Source: Pseudomonas profundi
Lineage (GTDB): Bacteria; Pseudomonadota; Gammaproteobacteria; Pseudomonadales; Pseudomonadaceae
Direction: 5' to 3'
NCBI RefSeq assembly: GCF_008638305.1
Contig: NZ_VTPZ01000009.1
Span: 47,153 to 111,152 of the forward strand
Length of the DNA stretch: 64,000 nucleotides
Shown: positions 1-8,361 of the stretch, one piece after another
Numbering within the stretch: position 1 is the stretch's first letter
Layout: each line of letters opens with the position of its first letter
The notes under the pieces: generated by a model
The model's input: only the letters and a program-made list of their open reading frames with translations
What the model was told of the DNA's origin: nothing
Database searches by the model: none
Translations under genes and position numbers: made by a program

Positions 1-243
1 ATGCAGGACATTGCACACCGCCTGAACAAGCCGTTATTGACCCTGCCGGTGTGGCTGGTCAAAGCCGGGCTACAAATCGCAAAATGGCGCGGCAAACCCA
101 CCGGGCCAGAGCAGGTCAACTTTCTGCGTTATCGCCCGGTACTTAGCAACCGTCGTCTGAAAGAGGAATTTGGTTATCCGTTGGCCAAGACCTCCGCGGA
201 GACATTCGAGTATTTTGTCGAAACGAACGGGCTCAGGCGCTGA
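1..243 (+). CDS. SDR-type NAD(P)-dependent epimerase/reductase, C-terminal part (5' end may lie outside the window)
   Basis: The frame is open from the first base of the window and ends at TGA 241-243, so the gene probably begins upstream. The 80 residues look like the C-terminal substrate-binding tail of an atypical (NDUFA9/epimerase-like) short-chain dehydrogenase: an amphipathic stretch around LPVWLVKAGLQIAKW, then a FLRYRPVLSNRRLKEEFGYP segment of the kind that closes these proteins. The Rossmann glycine motif is not in the window. The stop codon lies five bases before the heptamer repeat. The family call is tentative and the substrate unknown. Confidence 0.55.
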   Translation: MQDIAHRLNKPLLTLPVWLVKAGLQIAKWRGKPTGPEQVNFLRYRPVLSNRRLKEEFGYPLAKTSAETFEYFVETNGLRR

Positions 244-248
244 CGCGT

Positions 249-905
249 AGCTGGAAGCTGGAAGCTGGAAGCTGGAAGCTGGAAGCTGGAAGCTGGAAGC
301 TGGAAGCTGGAAGCTGGAAGCTGGAAGCTGGAAGCTGGAAGCTGGAAGCTGGAAGCTGGAAGCTGGAAGCTGGAAGCTGGAAGCTGGAAGCTGGAAGCTG
401 GAAGCTGGAAGCTGGAAGCTGGAAGCTGGAAGCTGGAAGCTGGAAGCTGGAAGCTGGAAGCTGGAAGCTGGAAGCTGGAAGCTGGAAGCTGGAAGCTGGA
501 AGCTGGAAGCTGGAAGCTGGAAGCTGGAAGCTGGAAGCTGGAAGCTGGAAGCTGGAAGCTGGAAGCTGGAAGCTGGAAGCTGGAAGCTGGAAGCTGGAAG
601 CTGGAAGCTGGAAGCTGGAAGCTGGAAGCTGGAAGCTGGAAGCTGGAAGCTGGAAGCTGGAAGCTGGAAGCTGGAAGCTGGAAGCTGGAAGCTGGAAGCT
701 GGAAGCTGGAAGCTGGAAGCTGGAAGCTGGAAGCTGGAAGCTGGAAGCTGGAAGCTGGAAGCTGGAAGCTGGAAGCTGGAAGCTGGAAGCTGGAAGCTGG
801 AAGCTGGAAGCTGGAAGCTGGAAGCTGGAAGCTGGAAGCTGGAAGCTGGAAGCTGGAAGCTGGAAGCTGGAAGCTGGAAGCTGGAAGCTGGAAGCTGGAA
901 GCTGG
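249..905. repeat. Perfect heptanucleotide tandem repeat (AGCTGGA), about 94 copies
   Basis: From 249 to 905 the sequence is an uninterrupted run of the 7-bp unit AGCTGGA: 93 full copies plus six bases of the next. I saw no variant unit. Because 7 and 3 are coprime, all three forward frames encode the same cyclic peptide (SWKLEAG) and all three reverse frames encode SSFQLPA, so all six frames are open for 657 bp. No ATG lies inside. A short inverted piece of the unit (CTTCCAGCT) recurs near 1004-1012, just before the next gene. The array fills the gap between two SDR genes. Such homogeneity suggests recent expansion by slippage, and copy number may vary between isolates or be wrong in an assembly. 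Confidence 0.98.
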
Positions 906-1032
906 TCAGTGTGGGTGGCGCGCTTTCTCTGTCAACTGCACCAGGCAGGCTTTATCACCTTAATTTCAGCTGACTCGGACTGCTTCAAGCTTCCCGCATC
1001 AGGCTTCCAGCTAATAACTTAATAGGTATCCC

Positions 1033-1818
1033 ATGCACGTAACGCTGATCACCGGCGCCGCCTCCGGCCTCGGTTGGGCCATGGCGCGCCATTGGTTTGT
1101 CGCAGGGCACAGCCTGGTGCTGGCCGACCTCAATGCCGAAGGCCTGGCCGCCCGCGCTGAAGAACTGGGCGACGCGGAGCGGGTGCTGACTGTCACGGCG
1201 GATATTACCCAGGCCGCCGACATCTGCTATCTGATCGATGAGGTGCGTTATTGCTTCGGCCGGCTCGACTTGCTGGTCAACAATGCCGGCATCACCCATC
1301 GCTCCCCTGCGCATCAAACCAATCCGGCGGTGTTTCGCAAGGTCATGGCCGTGGATTGGCAGGGCCCGGTGGAACTGACGATGGCCGCGTTGCCGTTGCT
1401 GCGCGAATCAGGGGGTTCGATCGTCTGTATCGGCTCGATGGCCGGCTGGATGCCCGTGCCTGGCCGCGCGGCTTATTGCGCCGCCAAGAGTGCGCTGACG
1501 CAGTTCTTCGAGGTGCTGCGCCTGGAGCTGGAAGCCGATGGCATCCACATACTTATCGCCTACCCAAGCTTTCTCGACACACCCATCGAACACCACGCCC
1601 TGGGCCGCGATGGCAGCGTCGCCAAACATCCGCGTTCAATGGTCGGCGGCATGCGCAGCGCCGAATGGATGGCCAAACTGATTGATGACGGACTACAACG
1701 GCGCAAGCGCTGGATACTGCCTGAACCGGTCTCACGTTTCGGCAGCCTGCTCTGGCGCATCGCGCCATCACTGTACCTGCGCCAGGTACGTAAGCGCTTC
1801 GCTAGTGAGTTACGCTAA
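1033..1818 (+). CDS. Short-chain dehydrogenase/reductase (classical SDR)
   Basis: A 261-residue classical SDR. The cofactor motif TGAASGLG lies at residues 7-14, the NNAG motif around residue 85, and the catalytic Ser plus YCAAK around residues 136-152. These support an NAD(P)-dependent oxidoreductase acting on an alcohol or ketone, but the substrate cannot be read from the sequence. Asp at the end of beta-2 (LADLN) would favour NAD(H). The ATG at 1033 starts directly before the first beta strand. The gene follows the heptamer array and precedes a cluster of hairpin repeats. Its partner could be the upstream SDR fragment, also plus strand, but 780 bp of repeat-rich DNA separates them. Confidence 0.85.
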   Translation: MHVTLITGAASGLGWAMARHWFVAGHSLVLADLNAEGLAARAEELGDAERVLTVTADITQAADICYLIDEVRYCFGRLDLLVNNAGITHRSPAHQTNPAVFRKVMAVDWQGPVELTMAALPLLRESGGSIVCIGSMAGWMPVPGRAAYCAAKSALTQFFEVLRLELEADGIHILIAYPSFLDTPIEHHALGRDGSVAKHPRSMVGGMRSAEWMAKLIDDGLQRRKRWILPEPVSRFGSLLWRIAPSLYLRQVRKRFASELR

Positions 1819-1847
1819 CGCCATATCGCGATACCCTGTACTGGGAA

Positions 1848-1956
1848 GGTCGAGTTCCATCTCGACCAGCGGAGTCTCAGAAACCGTTTTTCATCGAGAT
1901 GGAACTCGACGGTCCCAGGCCGCGCTCCCTAGGGACGGCCGAGCTCCACCTCGGCC
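1848..1956. repeat. Three short palindromic (REP-like) hairpins with a TTCCAT-type loop
   Basis: Three hairpins occupy the gap between the SDR and the permease. The first (1848-1867) has stem GGTCGAG and loop TTCCAT. The second (1894-1909) has stem TCGAG and the complementary loop ATGGAA, so it is inverted. The third (1937-1956) has stem GGCCGAG and loop CTCCAC. The stems differ by paired changes while the loop stays nearly constant. The same architecture recurs at 63652-63974. They may also act as transcription barriers between the flanking genes. Confidence 0.8.
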
Positions 1957-1998
1957 AGCGCGGCCTGGCTTACCCCATACTCAAATAAGGCATTAGAA

Positions 1999-2763
1999 AT
2001 GCTGCTTGATCCCTGGCTATGGCTCGGTTTGTTCATATTGTTGGCCTACACCATTGAAGCCGTAACCGGCTTTGGCAGCCTGGTCATCGCACTATCGCTG
2101 GGCGCGCTGATACTGCCGATACCGGAAATGATGCCGGTGGTGGTGCCGCTCAACGTTCTGATGACCGCCTATCTGGTCTGGCGCAACCACAGGCATATCT
2201 ACTGGCCGGTACTGCTCAAGCTGATCCTGCCGCTGATGTTATTGGGCACGGCGGCGGGTTACGCATTGCGTCCCTGGCTCGGCGATGACCTGTTGAAACT
2301 GCTGTTCGGTATGCTGGTACTCTGGTTCGCCAGCCGCGAACTCCTGCGCATGTACCGCGGCATCAAAATCACGCCGCACCCGCTGAGGCTCAGCCGCGCC
2401 CTGGCCTTCGGCGCTGGCATCACCCACGGCTTGTTCGCTTCCGGTGGCCCGCTGCTGGTCTACGCTATCGGCGGCATTCAGCTCGACAAGAGCCGCATGC
2501 GCGCCACCTTGCTGGTCGTTTGGCTCACCTTGAACAGCTGTCTGACTGCGCTATTTCTGTTCGACGGCACCCTGATCCCTAGCCTGCCCCGCCTGGTGCT
2601 CTATCTGCCACTGCTGGTGGTTGGTGTGCTGCTCGGCGAATACCTGCATCACCGCCTGGATGAACAGCGGTTCCGTCAGGTGGTGTATGGGTTACTGGTG
2701 CTTACGGGGGTATTGCTGATTTTCAAGGCGCTCGAGGGGTATTCCGGATCCATGCTGTCCTGA
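1999..2763 (+). CDS. TSUP-family (TauE/SafE) membrane permease
   Basis: A 254-residue polytopic inner-membrane protein with about eight hydrophobic segments and the family pattern of two homologous halves, each starting with a glycine-rich helix (EAVTGFGSLVIALSLGALI near residues 14-33, and FGAGITHGLFASGGPLLVYAIGG near 132-154). TSUP members export or import small organosulfur or sulfite-like anions and related acids. The substrate is not inferable here. The ATG at 1999 has an upstream AGGCATT. It stands alone between hairpin repeats and the convergent nitroreductase gene. Confidence 0.82.
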   Translation: MLLDPWLWLGLFILLAYTIEAVTGFGSLVIALSLGALILPIPEMMPVVVPLNVLMTAYLVWRNHRHIYWPVLLKLILPLMLLGTAAGYALRPWLGDDLLKLLFGMLVLWFASRELLRMYRGIKITPHPLRLSRALAFGAGITHGLFASGGPLLVYAIGGIQLDKSRMRATLLVVWLTLNSCLTALFLFDGTLIPSLPRLVLYLPLLVVGVLLGEYLHHRLDEQRFRQVVYGLLVLTGVLLIFKALEGYSGSMLS

Positions 2764-2792
2764 ATCCGGTTAATTTTTTGTGGCTGTTCGCG

Positions 2793-3479
2793 CTATGAAA
2801 CCGTCTGGTTGAATCCGACAAAGGTCGCCACTTCGTCGACAGCGCGACGCTTCGACACCACCGCATTGGCCGGAAAATCCTCATCCGGATAGCCCATCGC
2901 AACGCAGATCATGATCACCTGATCATCAGGAATGCCCGCATGCTCGCGCACTACCGGTGAGTGCATGATGCCCTGACTGTTCACCACACAGCCCAAACCG
3001 CGGGACCAGGCGGCGTTCACCAGGCTATTGACCAGCGCGCCACAATCGAACTGAGCGATGTCGCCGTCACGCAGTACGCGGTCGTAAGTCACCACAACAG
3101 AAACCGGCGCATCGAACTGACGGAAGCCCCGCAGTATCCAGTCCTGGCGCTTATCCTTGTCGTCACGGGCGATGCCCATGGCCTTGAACAGTTGCACCGC
3201 AATCTCTACCTGCCGGTCCCGGTGTTCCCCTTCGTAGGCATCGATCCCGCGGCTTTCCTTGGATGGCGGCACGCCACCCAGCATACGTTCGGTATTCTCG
3301 GCGCGAATCCGGTCCAGCGGCTCCCCGGTCAGCACATGCAGATGCCATGGCTGCGTATTCATCGAGGACGGCGCCCGAATAGCCAGGGCAATGACTTCCT
3401 CAATCAGACTACGTGGAACTGCTTGCTGCTTGAACGCGCGAATGCTGCGCCGTCCGAATACGACCTCTTCGTAATTCAC
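2793..3479 (-). CDS. Nitroreductase-family FMN oxidoreductase
   Basis: A 228-residue nitroreductase. The N-terminal FGRRSIRAFK motif (residues 8-17) contributes the FMN-phosphate Arg/Ser contacts, RAPSSMNTQPWHLHV (34-48) is the classic FMN and dimer-interface segment, and GLGCVVNSQG near residue 165 and GYPDEDFPAN near 196 are further family hallmarks. It should reduce nitro-aromatics, quinones or flavins with NAD(P)H as a homodimer. The start is GTG at 3479 with an AGGAG motif upstream on the minus strand. It is convergent with the TSUP gene, with 30 bp between stops. Confidence 0.88.
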   Translation of the reverse strand: MNYEEVVFGRRSIRAFKQQAVPRSLIEEVIALAIRAPSSMNTQPWHLHVLTGEPLDRIRAENTERMLGGVPPSKESRGIDAYEGEHRDRQVEIAVQLFKAMGIARDDKDKRQDWILRGFRQFDAPVSVVVTYDRVLRDGDIAQFDCGALVNSLVNAAWSRGLGCVVNSQGIMHSPVVREHAGIPDDQVIMICVAMGYPDEDFPANAVVSKRRAVDEVATFVGFNQTVS

Positions 3480-3690
3480 CCGTCATCTCCTCATAGGCTA
3501 TGGCAGCCAGCAATGCGCGCATATGAACGCCCGCCTGCAATGTGGATCCGACACTAGCATATTCGCAGCGGCGCCCAAGGTGACTATGCATCGGCAGAGC
3601 GACACATCAGGATCGCTTATAAGCGGTGATTAGCCAGGGCAGCTCAGAGCGAAGGGTTCAGCTTCCACGGGTGTGCATTGCGAAACAATA

Positions 3691-4047
3691 TCATGCACCC
3701 GCCAGCTCACCCCGAAAGATGAAGAAAACCGCACCCAGAATACACAAGCCAGCCCAGAGATAATCCAGCCTGAGCGGCTCTTTCATGTAGTACACGGCAA
3801 AGGGTACGAACACTGAGAGTGTGATGACTTCCTGCATGATCTTGAGCTGCCCGAGGGACAGCACACCGTAACCGATGCGGTTGGCCGGCACCTGCAGCAT
3901 GTACTCGAAGAAAGCGATGCCCCAGCTGATCAGCGCGGCGATGATCCAGGGCTTGGAGCTCAATTCCTTGAGGTGGGCGTACCAGGCAAACGTCATGAAC
4001 ACGTTGCTCAGGGTAAGCAGCAGTACCGTTAAACCGATTTCGCGCAT
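3691..4047 (-). CDS. DUF486 small multidrug-like membrane protein
   Basis: About 118 residues with four hydrophobic helices and the DUF486 pattern LSNVFMTFAWYAHLK near the N-terminus, a central EYMLQVPANRIGYG and a C-terminal FIFRGE. This family is distantly related to DMT/EamA-type permeases, and no substrate is established. ATG 4047 is preferred to the upstream TTG (4062) or GTG (4059) because the family starts at MREIG. It is followed 84 bp upstream on the same strand by an NAD(P)H-binding protein gene, so co-transcription is possible. Confidence 0.8.
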   Translation of the reverse strand: MREIGLTVLLLTLSNVFMTFAWYAHLKELSSKPWIIAALISWGIAFFEYMLQVPANRIGYGVLSLGQLKIMQEVITLSVFVPFAVYYMKEPLRLDYLWAGLCILGAVFFIFRGELAGA

Positions 4048-4131
4048 GTTGTAGTTCACCAATGATCAGCGGCTTGAGCGCTGGGGATGACCGTAACGCC
4101 AATTGTACTACCGAGCGTCAGGCGTGGCTGG

Positions 4132-4791
4132 TCATTGGCGCACGAGTCGCTGAATAGCTTCTGCCACTGGCGTATCGCCCTCGGTCAGCTCGATAATCTC
4201 CCTGCTCAGCGCCGATTGTTCGATCACTTCGAGCAAGGTTGCCGCGACATCCTCACGTGACACCTCTCCATAGGCAATGGCCGGGCCTGCATGGACCTTG
4301 CCGGTTCCGGGCGCATCCAGCAGCGTGCCGGGGCGTACTATGACCCAGTCCAGATCGGAGCCCGCCAGATACACATCAGCGCGTTTTTTCACTGCCATGT
4401 AGTTCTCAAAGGTATCGGAAACCACCCTGTTGCGCCCGGCCTCGGGGAAGGCCGATACCAGCAGGAAGCGCTTCACCTTCGCTTTTTGCGCCGCAGCAAC
4501 AGCCAGCTCCAGCCCCTGACCATCGATAGCCTTGGTCATCTGTGGGCCACCCTTGCCGCCAGCACCGGCGGTGAACACGACCGTATCGCAGCCGCTCATC
4601 AACGCCGCCAAGTCGTCGGCGTTCAGCTCAAGCAGATCGCCGAGTACCGGGACTGCACCCAGGTCACGTAATCCATCCGTCTGCCGTTGGTCACGGTGCA
4701 GCGCATGAGGCTGATAGCCTCGCTGCGCCAGTTGTCGGGCCAGATGGCGGCCAATCTTGCCGGCACCGCCGATGATGAATATCTGTTTCAT
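4132..4791 (-). CDS. NmrA-like atypical SDR, NAD(P)H-binding protein
   Basis: A 219-residue protein that begins with the atypical SDR cofactor motif GGAGKIGRHLARQL (residues 7-20), followed by a Rossmann fold of the YwnB/NmrA type (VVFTAGAGGKGG near residue 82, and VIVRPGTLLDAPGTG near 150-164). The catalytic Tyr-Lys pair of classical SDRs is not evident, as is usual for this group, which includes redox sensors and reductases. The ATG at 4791 follows GAGGGTGCC. A longer frame extends upstream but lacks similarity. Divergent from queC. Confidence 0.8.
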   Translation of the reverse strand: MKQIFIIGGAGKIGRHLARQLAQRGYQPHALHRDQRQTDGLRDLGAVPVLGDLLELNADDLAALMSGCDTVVFTAGAGGKGGPQMTKAIDGQGLELAVAAAQKAKVKRFLLVSAFPEAGRNRVVSDTFENYMAVKKRADVYLAGSDLDWVIVRPGTLLDAPGTGKVHAGPAIAYGEVSREDVAATLLEVIEQSALSREIIELTEGDTPVAEAIQRLVRQ

Positions 4792-5001
4792 GGCACCCTC
4801 ACATTCGAAAAAAACCAGCGGCCATGCTGTCACACCCGCTTCAGGGTGCGCCACCGCTGCGCTAGAGCTGTGCAAGCCTGCGCCAGAGTAGCTGATCGAA
4901 GCATAACGCTGAAAGCCATTTACGGTGGACAAGACAGGTCCGTTCGTTACAATGCGCCCGCTTACCCGGTCGCAGCCTACCCGGACAAAACAAGGACACC
5001 T

Positions 5002-5709
5002 ATGAATGCTTTATTGATCTGCTCCGGCGGATTCGACTCCGTGACGCTGGCCTACCGGTTGGCGGCGGAGCAGTCCCTCGGCGCCCTGCTGACCTTCGAC
5101 TACGGTCAGCGCCACCGCAAAGAAATCGATGCAGCCCGTCAGTGCGCGGAGCGGCTCGCGGTGCCCCACCTGGTGATGGACATCGGTCATATCGGCCGCC
5201 AACTATCTGGCTCGGCCCTGACCGATGACATCGCCGTGCCCCATGGTCACTACAGCGAAGAGAACATGAAGGTGACGGTGGTGCCCAACCGTAACGCCAT
5301 CATGCTCACCATCGCCTTCGGCATCGCCGCTGCCCGCGACCTCGACACCGTGGCACTGGCCGTGCACGGCGGCGATCACTTCATCTATCCCGACTGCCGA
5401 CCCGACTTCATCCGCTTATTCGGCGAGATGCAGGCCAAAGCGCTAGAGGGCGTAGCCGAGGTGACGTTACTGGCCCCCTACGTCAACCTGGACAAGACCG
5501 AGATCGCCCGTGACGCCGCGCGCTTTGCGGTACCGGTGGCCGAGACCTGGTCCTGCTATGAGGGTGGCGACATTCACTGCGGCCGCTGCGGCACCTGCGT
5601 GGAGCGCATCGAAGCCATGGCTCTCGCCGGAGTGACCGATCCCACGGCCTATAAAGACCAGCAGTACTGGCGCAAAGCAGTAGCGAAGGTCAAGCCATGT
5701 ACACCATAA
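5002..5709 (+). CDS. queC: 7-cyano-7-deazaguanine synthase QueC
   Basis: A 235-residue ATP-dependent enzyme that converts 7-carboxy-7-deazaguanine to preQ0 for queuosine tRNA modification. The PP-loop pyrophosphatase motif SGGFDS lies at residues 8-13. The zinc ligands are in CYEGGDIHCGRCGTC near the C-terminus. ATG 5002 is chosen because AAGGACA precedes it and the family begins just before the PP-loop; an in-frame extension to 4687 has no similarity. It overlaps queD by 13 bp and heads the queC-queD-queE operon. I looked for a preQ1 riboswitch upstream and saw none I could defend. Confidence 0.96.
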   Translation: MNALLICSGGFDSVTLAYRLAAEQSLGALLTFDYGQRHRKEIDAARQCAERLAVPHLVMDIGHIGRQLSGSALTDDIAVPHGHYSEENMKVTVVPNRNAIMLTIAFGIAAARDLDTVALAVHGGDHFIYPDCRPDFIRLFGEMQAKALEGVAEVTLLAPYVNLDKTEIARDAARFAVPVAETWSCYEGGDIHCGRCGTCVERIEAMALAGVTDPTAYKDQQYWRKAVAKVKPCTP

Positions 5710-6053
5710 GGAAAGAGTTTCACTTTTCCGCCTCCCACCAGCTCAAGCAGATGCCCGCCGGGCACCCATGTGCCCGCTTGCATGGCCACAACTACGTGGC
5801 AGTAATCGAATTGCGCAGTGAGACCCTCGACCAGTACGGCTTCGTACGTGATTACCTGGAACTCAAGCCGCTCAAGGAGTACATCGACGCCGAGCTGGAT
5901 CACCGCCACCTCAACGAGGTGCTGGGGGACGACTGCGCCACCGCCGAACGCCTTGCCCGGCACCTGTACGACTGGGCCCGGGCTCGCTGGCCTGAGGTGA
6001 GCGCAGCGATGGTGTCGGAGACGCCCAAGACCTCGGCGGAGTACCGACCGTGA
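5697..6053 (+). CDS. queD: 6-carboxy-5,6,7,8-tetrahydropterin synthase QueD
   Basis: A 118-residue member of the PTPS/QueD fold that makes 6-carboxytetrahydropterin from dihydroneopterin triphosphate. The zinc-binding histidines are in FSASHQL (residues 10-16) and LHGHNY (about 29-34), the catalytic Cys is in the PAGHPCARLHGH stretch, and DHRHLNE near residue 67 supplies the catalytic His/Asp pair. The start overlaps the queC 3' end and the stop overlaps the queE GTG, so translation is probably coupled. Confidence 0.95.
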   Translation: MYTIRKEFHFSASHQLKQMPAGHPCARLHGHNYVAVIELRSETLDQYGFVRDYLELKPLKEYIDAELDHRHLNEVLGDDCATAERLARHLYDWARARWPEVSAAMVSETPKTSAEYRP

Positions 6054-6766
6054 TCGCCATCAGTGAAATCTTTGGCCCCACCATCCAGGGCGAAGGAGCG
6101 TTGATCGGCGTGCCCACCGTCTTCGTGCGCACCGGCGGCTGCGACTTTCGCTGTAGCTGGTGCGACACCCTTTATGCGGTGGAACCACGCTTTCGGGCAG
6201 ACTGGCAGAGCATGACTGCCGAAGCGATCCTTGCCGAGGTGAACCGGCTGGGTGGCGGCGACCCGATATTGGTAACGCTTTCCGGCGGCAACCCGGCGTT
6301 GCAGCCGCTCGCTGAACTACTACGGCTCGGGCACCAGCAGGACCACCGCTTTGCCATGGAAACCCAGGGCAGTAAGGCACAGGCCTGGTTCGATATGCTC
6401 GATCACCTCACGCTTAGCCCTAAACCGCCCTCCTCGGGTATGCCCTTCCGCCGGGAGCGCTTCGAGGCCTGCCTGGCCGCTGCCGGCGCCGACACCCAGG
6501 TCAGTCTCAAGCTGGTGATAGCCGACGAGGCGGACTACCAGTGGGCAAAAGCCCTGGCGGACCTATACCCACAACTGCCCCTGTATCTACAGCCCTGCAA
6601 CCCCGCTCCGGCTACTCCCGAGCAACCGGACCGCGAAGCCGACATAGAGGCATTGAATGCACAGTTGCGCTGGTTGGTCGGGCGGGTAATCGCTGATCGC
6701 TGGTACCGGCCGCAGATACTGCCGCAACTGCATGTGTTGATCTGGAATAACGAACGGGGGGTGTGA
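6050..6766 (+). CDS. queE: 7-carboxy-7-deazaguanine synthase QueE (radical SAM)
   Basis: A 238-residue radical SAM enzyme that contracts 6-carboxytetrahydropterin to 7-carboxy-7-deazaguanine. The cluster ligands are in GGCDFRCSWCDTLYAV (around residues 28-43); the Cys-x3-Cys-x2-Cys spacing is intact. A substrate motif GPTIQGEG lies near residues 9-16. The start is GTG at 6050, overlapping the queD TGA. The product feeds QueC, encoded two genes upstream, so three consecutive steps of preQ0 synthesis are together. Confidence 0.95.
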   Translation: MIAISEIFGPTIQGEGALIGVPTVFVRTGGCDFRCSWCDTLYAVEPRFRADWQSMTAEAILAEVNRLGGGDPILVTLSGGNPALQPLAELLRLGHQQDHRFAMETQGSKAQAWFDMLDHLTLSPKPPSSGMPFRRERFEACLAAAGADTQVSLKLVIADEADYQWAKALADLYPQLPLYLQPCNPAPATPEQPDREADIEALNAQLRWLVGRVIADRWYRPQILPQLHVLIWNNERGV

Positions 6767-6841
6767 TGCCAAACGACATTTGTATAGTTCGGGATTAACC
6801 CTCCGTTGGCGTGCGCTGGCGCGAGACCTGCCTCCGCGCGT

Positions 6842-7300
6842 TCACAAGAGAAAGGCCACACCGCCAGCAATACCGGCAAACAGCACAGATAAACCGATCA
6901 GAATCTTCCAGGGGAACGATGACGGGGGCGGCTCTACTTCCAGCTGCGTGTTCAGATAGTTCTGCAGCAATCGGGTGTTGCGCGTGTTGGCCTTGAAGAC
7001 GGCATCGAAGGCATCCCCCACCACCGGTATCAGACCGCCGACAAAGTCGATGCCGATATTACGCAGCATGCGCCGCTTCACCTCGCCACTCGCACCAGCG
7101 CGCTGCGCCTCCAGCAATACATAGCCTGCCATCGCCAACCCCAGCAGGTCACCGATACCCGGGATCAGACCAACGATGGCCTCGACCCCGATCTTGAACC
7201 GGGTGAAAGGCAGACCGATGCTGCTGTCAGTGAAACGGCTGAACTTGTCCAGCCGCTGAAGTATCGCTCGTTGTTCGGCTTCAGTAGGTTGTCGTGGCAT
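6842..7300 (-). CDS. DUF4112 membrane protein
   Basis: A 152-residue protein of the DUF4112 family, recognisable by the glycine-rich repeat pair VGLIPGIGDLLGLAMAGY (about residues 43-60) and VGGLIPVVGDAFDAVFKAN (about 87-105) and by a C-terminal transmembrane helix. Function is unknown. The ATG at 7300 follows GGAGATGCA. It is convergent with queE, about 75 bp away, and its 5' side faces a 278-bp gap in which I see nothing specific. Confidence 0.85.
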   Translation of the reverse strand: MPRQPTEAEQRAILQRLDKFSRFTDSSIGLPFTRFKIGVEAIVGLIPGIGDLLGLAMAGYVLLEAQRAGASGEVKRRMLRNIGIDFVGGLIPVVGDAFDAVFKANTRNTRLLQNYLNTQLEVEPPPSSFPWKILIGLSVLFAGIAGGVAFLL

Positions 7301-7578
7301 TGCATCTCCGGACTATAAACGCTCAAGCACGCGGTTTTATCGTGCAACCTGAAGAGTACGCGCGAACGTTAGAAGTTCACAAAACCATTCAGCCCAGCGT
7401 GGAAGGCCGCTGACGATTGTCTCAACCCTGCCAGAAAGTCTCACTGACGCGACTTATCAACCACCAGCATGATGCGTAAACAACAGCTCTGATCCAGACG
7501 AAACTGACCTCGCGCGTTGGTATTCTCCCTGTTCACGGCGGAGCGCAGCATTGGGCAGCGCCCATCGCTCAGGAGCAC

Positions 7579-8346
7579 ATGGTTATGAGTTCAGCGTTTT
7601 CGGGCAAGGTCGTATTAATAACGGGCGCCGCCGCCGGCATCGGCAAGACAACCGCCGAAGCTTTTGCTGCGCAGGGTGCGCGCCTGGTACTGGCAGATAT
7701 CGATGCCATCGGCGGTGAGGCGGTCGTAGCAGGCATTCGTGAGCGCGGCGGTGAGGCCGTATTCAGCCGCTGCAACGTAGCCGACGCCGAGCAAGTCAAA
7801 GCGCTGCTGGCAATGATCGAAAACGATTTCGGCCGCCTGGACTGCGCCTTCAATAACGCCGGCGTCGAGTTTGAACAGCACAAGCTGGCCGACGGCGACG
7901 AGGCGGTGTTCGACCGCATCATGGACGTCAACGTCAAAGGCGTCTGGCAGTGCATGCGCTTTGAAATCCCGCTGATGCTCAAGCACGGTGGCGGCGCCAT
8001 CGTTAACACCGCCTCCATTGCCGCGCTCGGCGCAGCACCCAAAATGAGCATCTACGCCGCCAGCAAGCACGCCGTATTGGGCCTCACGCGCTCAGCAGCC
8101 GTCGAATACGCCAAGAGGGGCGTGCGCATCAACGCCGTCTGCCCAGCAGTAATCGATACCGAAATGTTCCGCCGCGCCGCCGAGATCGAGCCACGCAAAG
8201 CCGAGATCGCCGCTGCGATGCATCCCATCGGCCGCATCGGCAAAGCCGAAGAAATCGCCGCCGCCGTGCTGTATCTGTGCTCGGAAGGTGCAGGCTTTAC
8301 CACCGGTATTGCACTACCAGTGGATGGGGGGAGTACCTGTATTTGA
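7579..8346 (+). CDS. Short-chain dehydrogenase/reductase (FabG/glucose dehydrogenase-like)
   Basis: A 255-residue classical SDR with TGAAAGIG (residues 15-22), NNAG around residue 94, catalytic Ser in NTASIAA near 143, YAASKHA near 157, and the C-terminal signature TTGIALPVDGGSTCI. The C-terminal VDGG motif is typical of SDRs that act on secondary alcohols, including glucose 1-dehydrogenase-like and 3-oxoacyl reductase-like enzymes; the substrate is unresolved. The start at 7579 is preceded by CAGGAGCAC. A second ATG six bases downstream is possible. Confidence 0.87.
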   Translation: MVMSSAFSGKVVLITGAAAGIGKTTAEAFAAQGARLVLADIDAIGGEAVVAGIRERGGEAVFSRCNVADAEQVKALLAMIENDFGRLDCAFNNAGVEFEQHKLADGDEAVFDRIMDVNVKGVWQCMRFEIPLMLKHGGGAIVNTASIAALGAAPKMSIYAASKHAVLGLTRSAAVEYAKRGVRINAVCPAVIDTEMFRRAAEIEPRKAEIAAAMHPIGRIGKAEEIAAAVLYLCSEGAGFTTGIALPVDGGSTCI

Positions 8347-8361
8347 GCTGGACCTGACCAC

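Noticed and set aside
249..905. CRISPR-like or coding interpretation of the heptamer array
   Set aside because: There are no spacers and the period is only 7 bp; the open frames have no start codon or codon bias of their own.
4792..5001. preQ1 riboswitch upstream of queC
   Set aside because: I could not find the small pseudoknot signature (A-rich tail pairing with a C-rich loop) just before queC.
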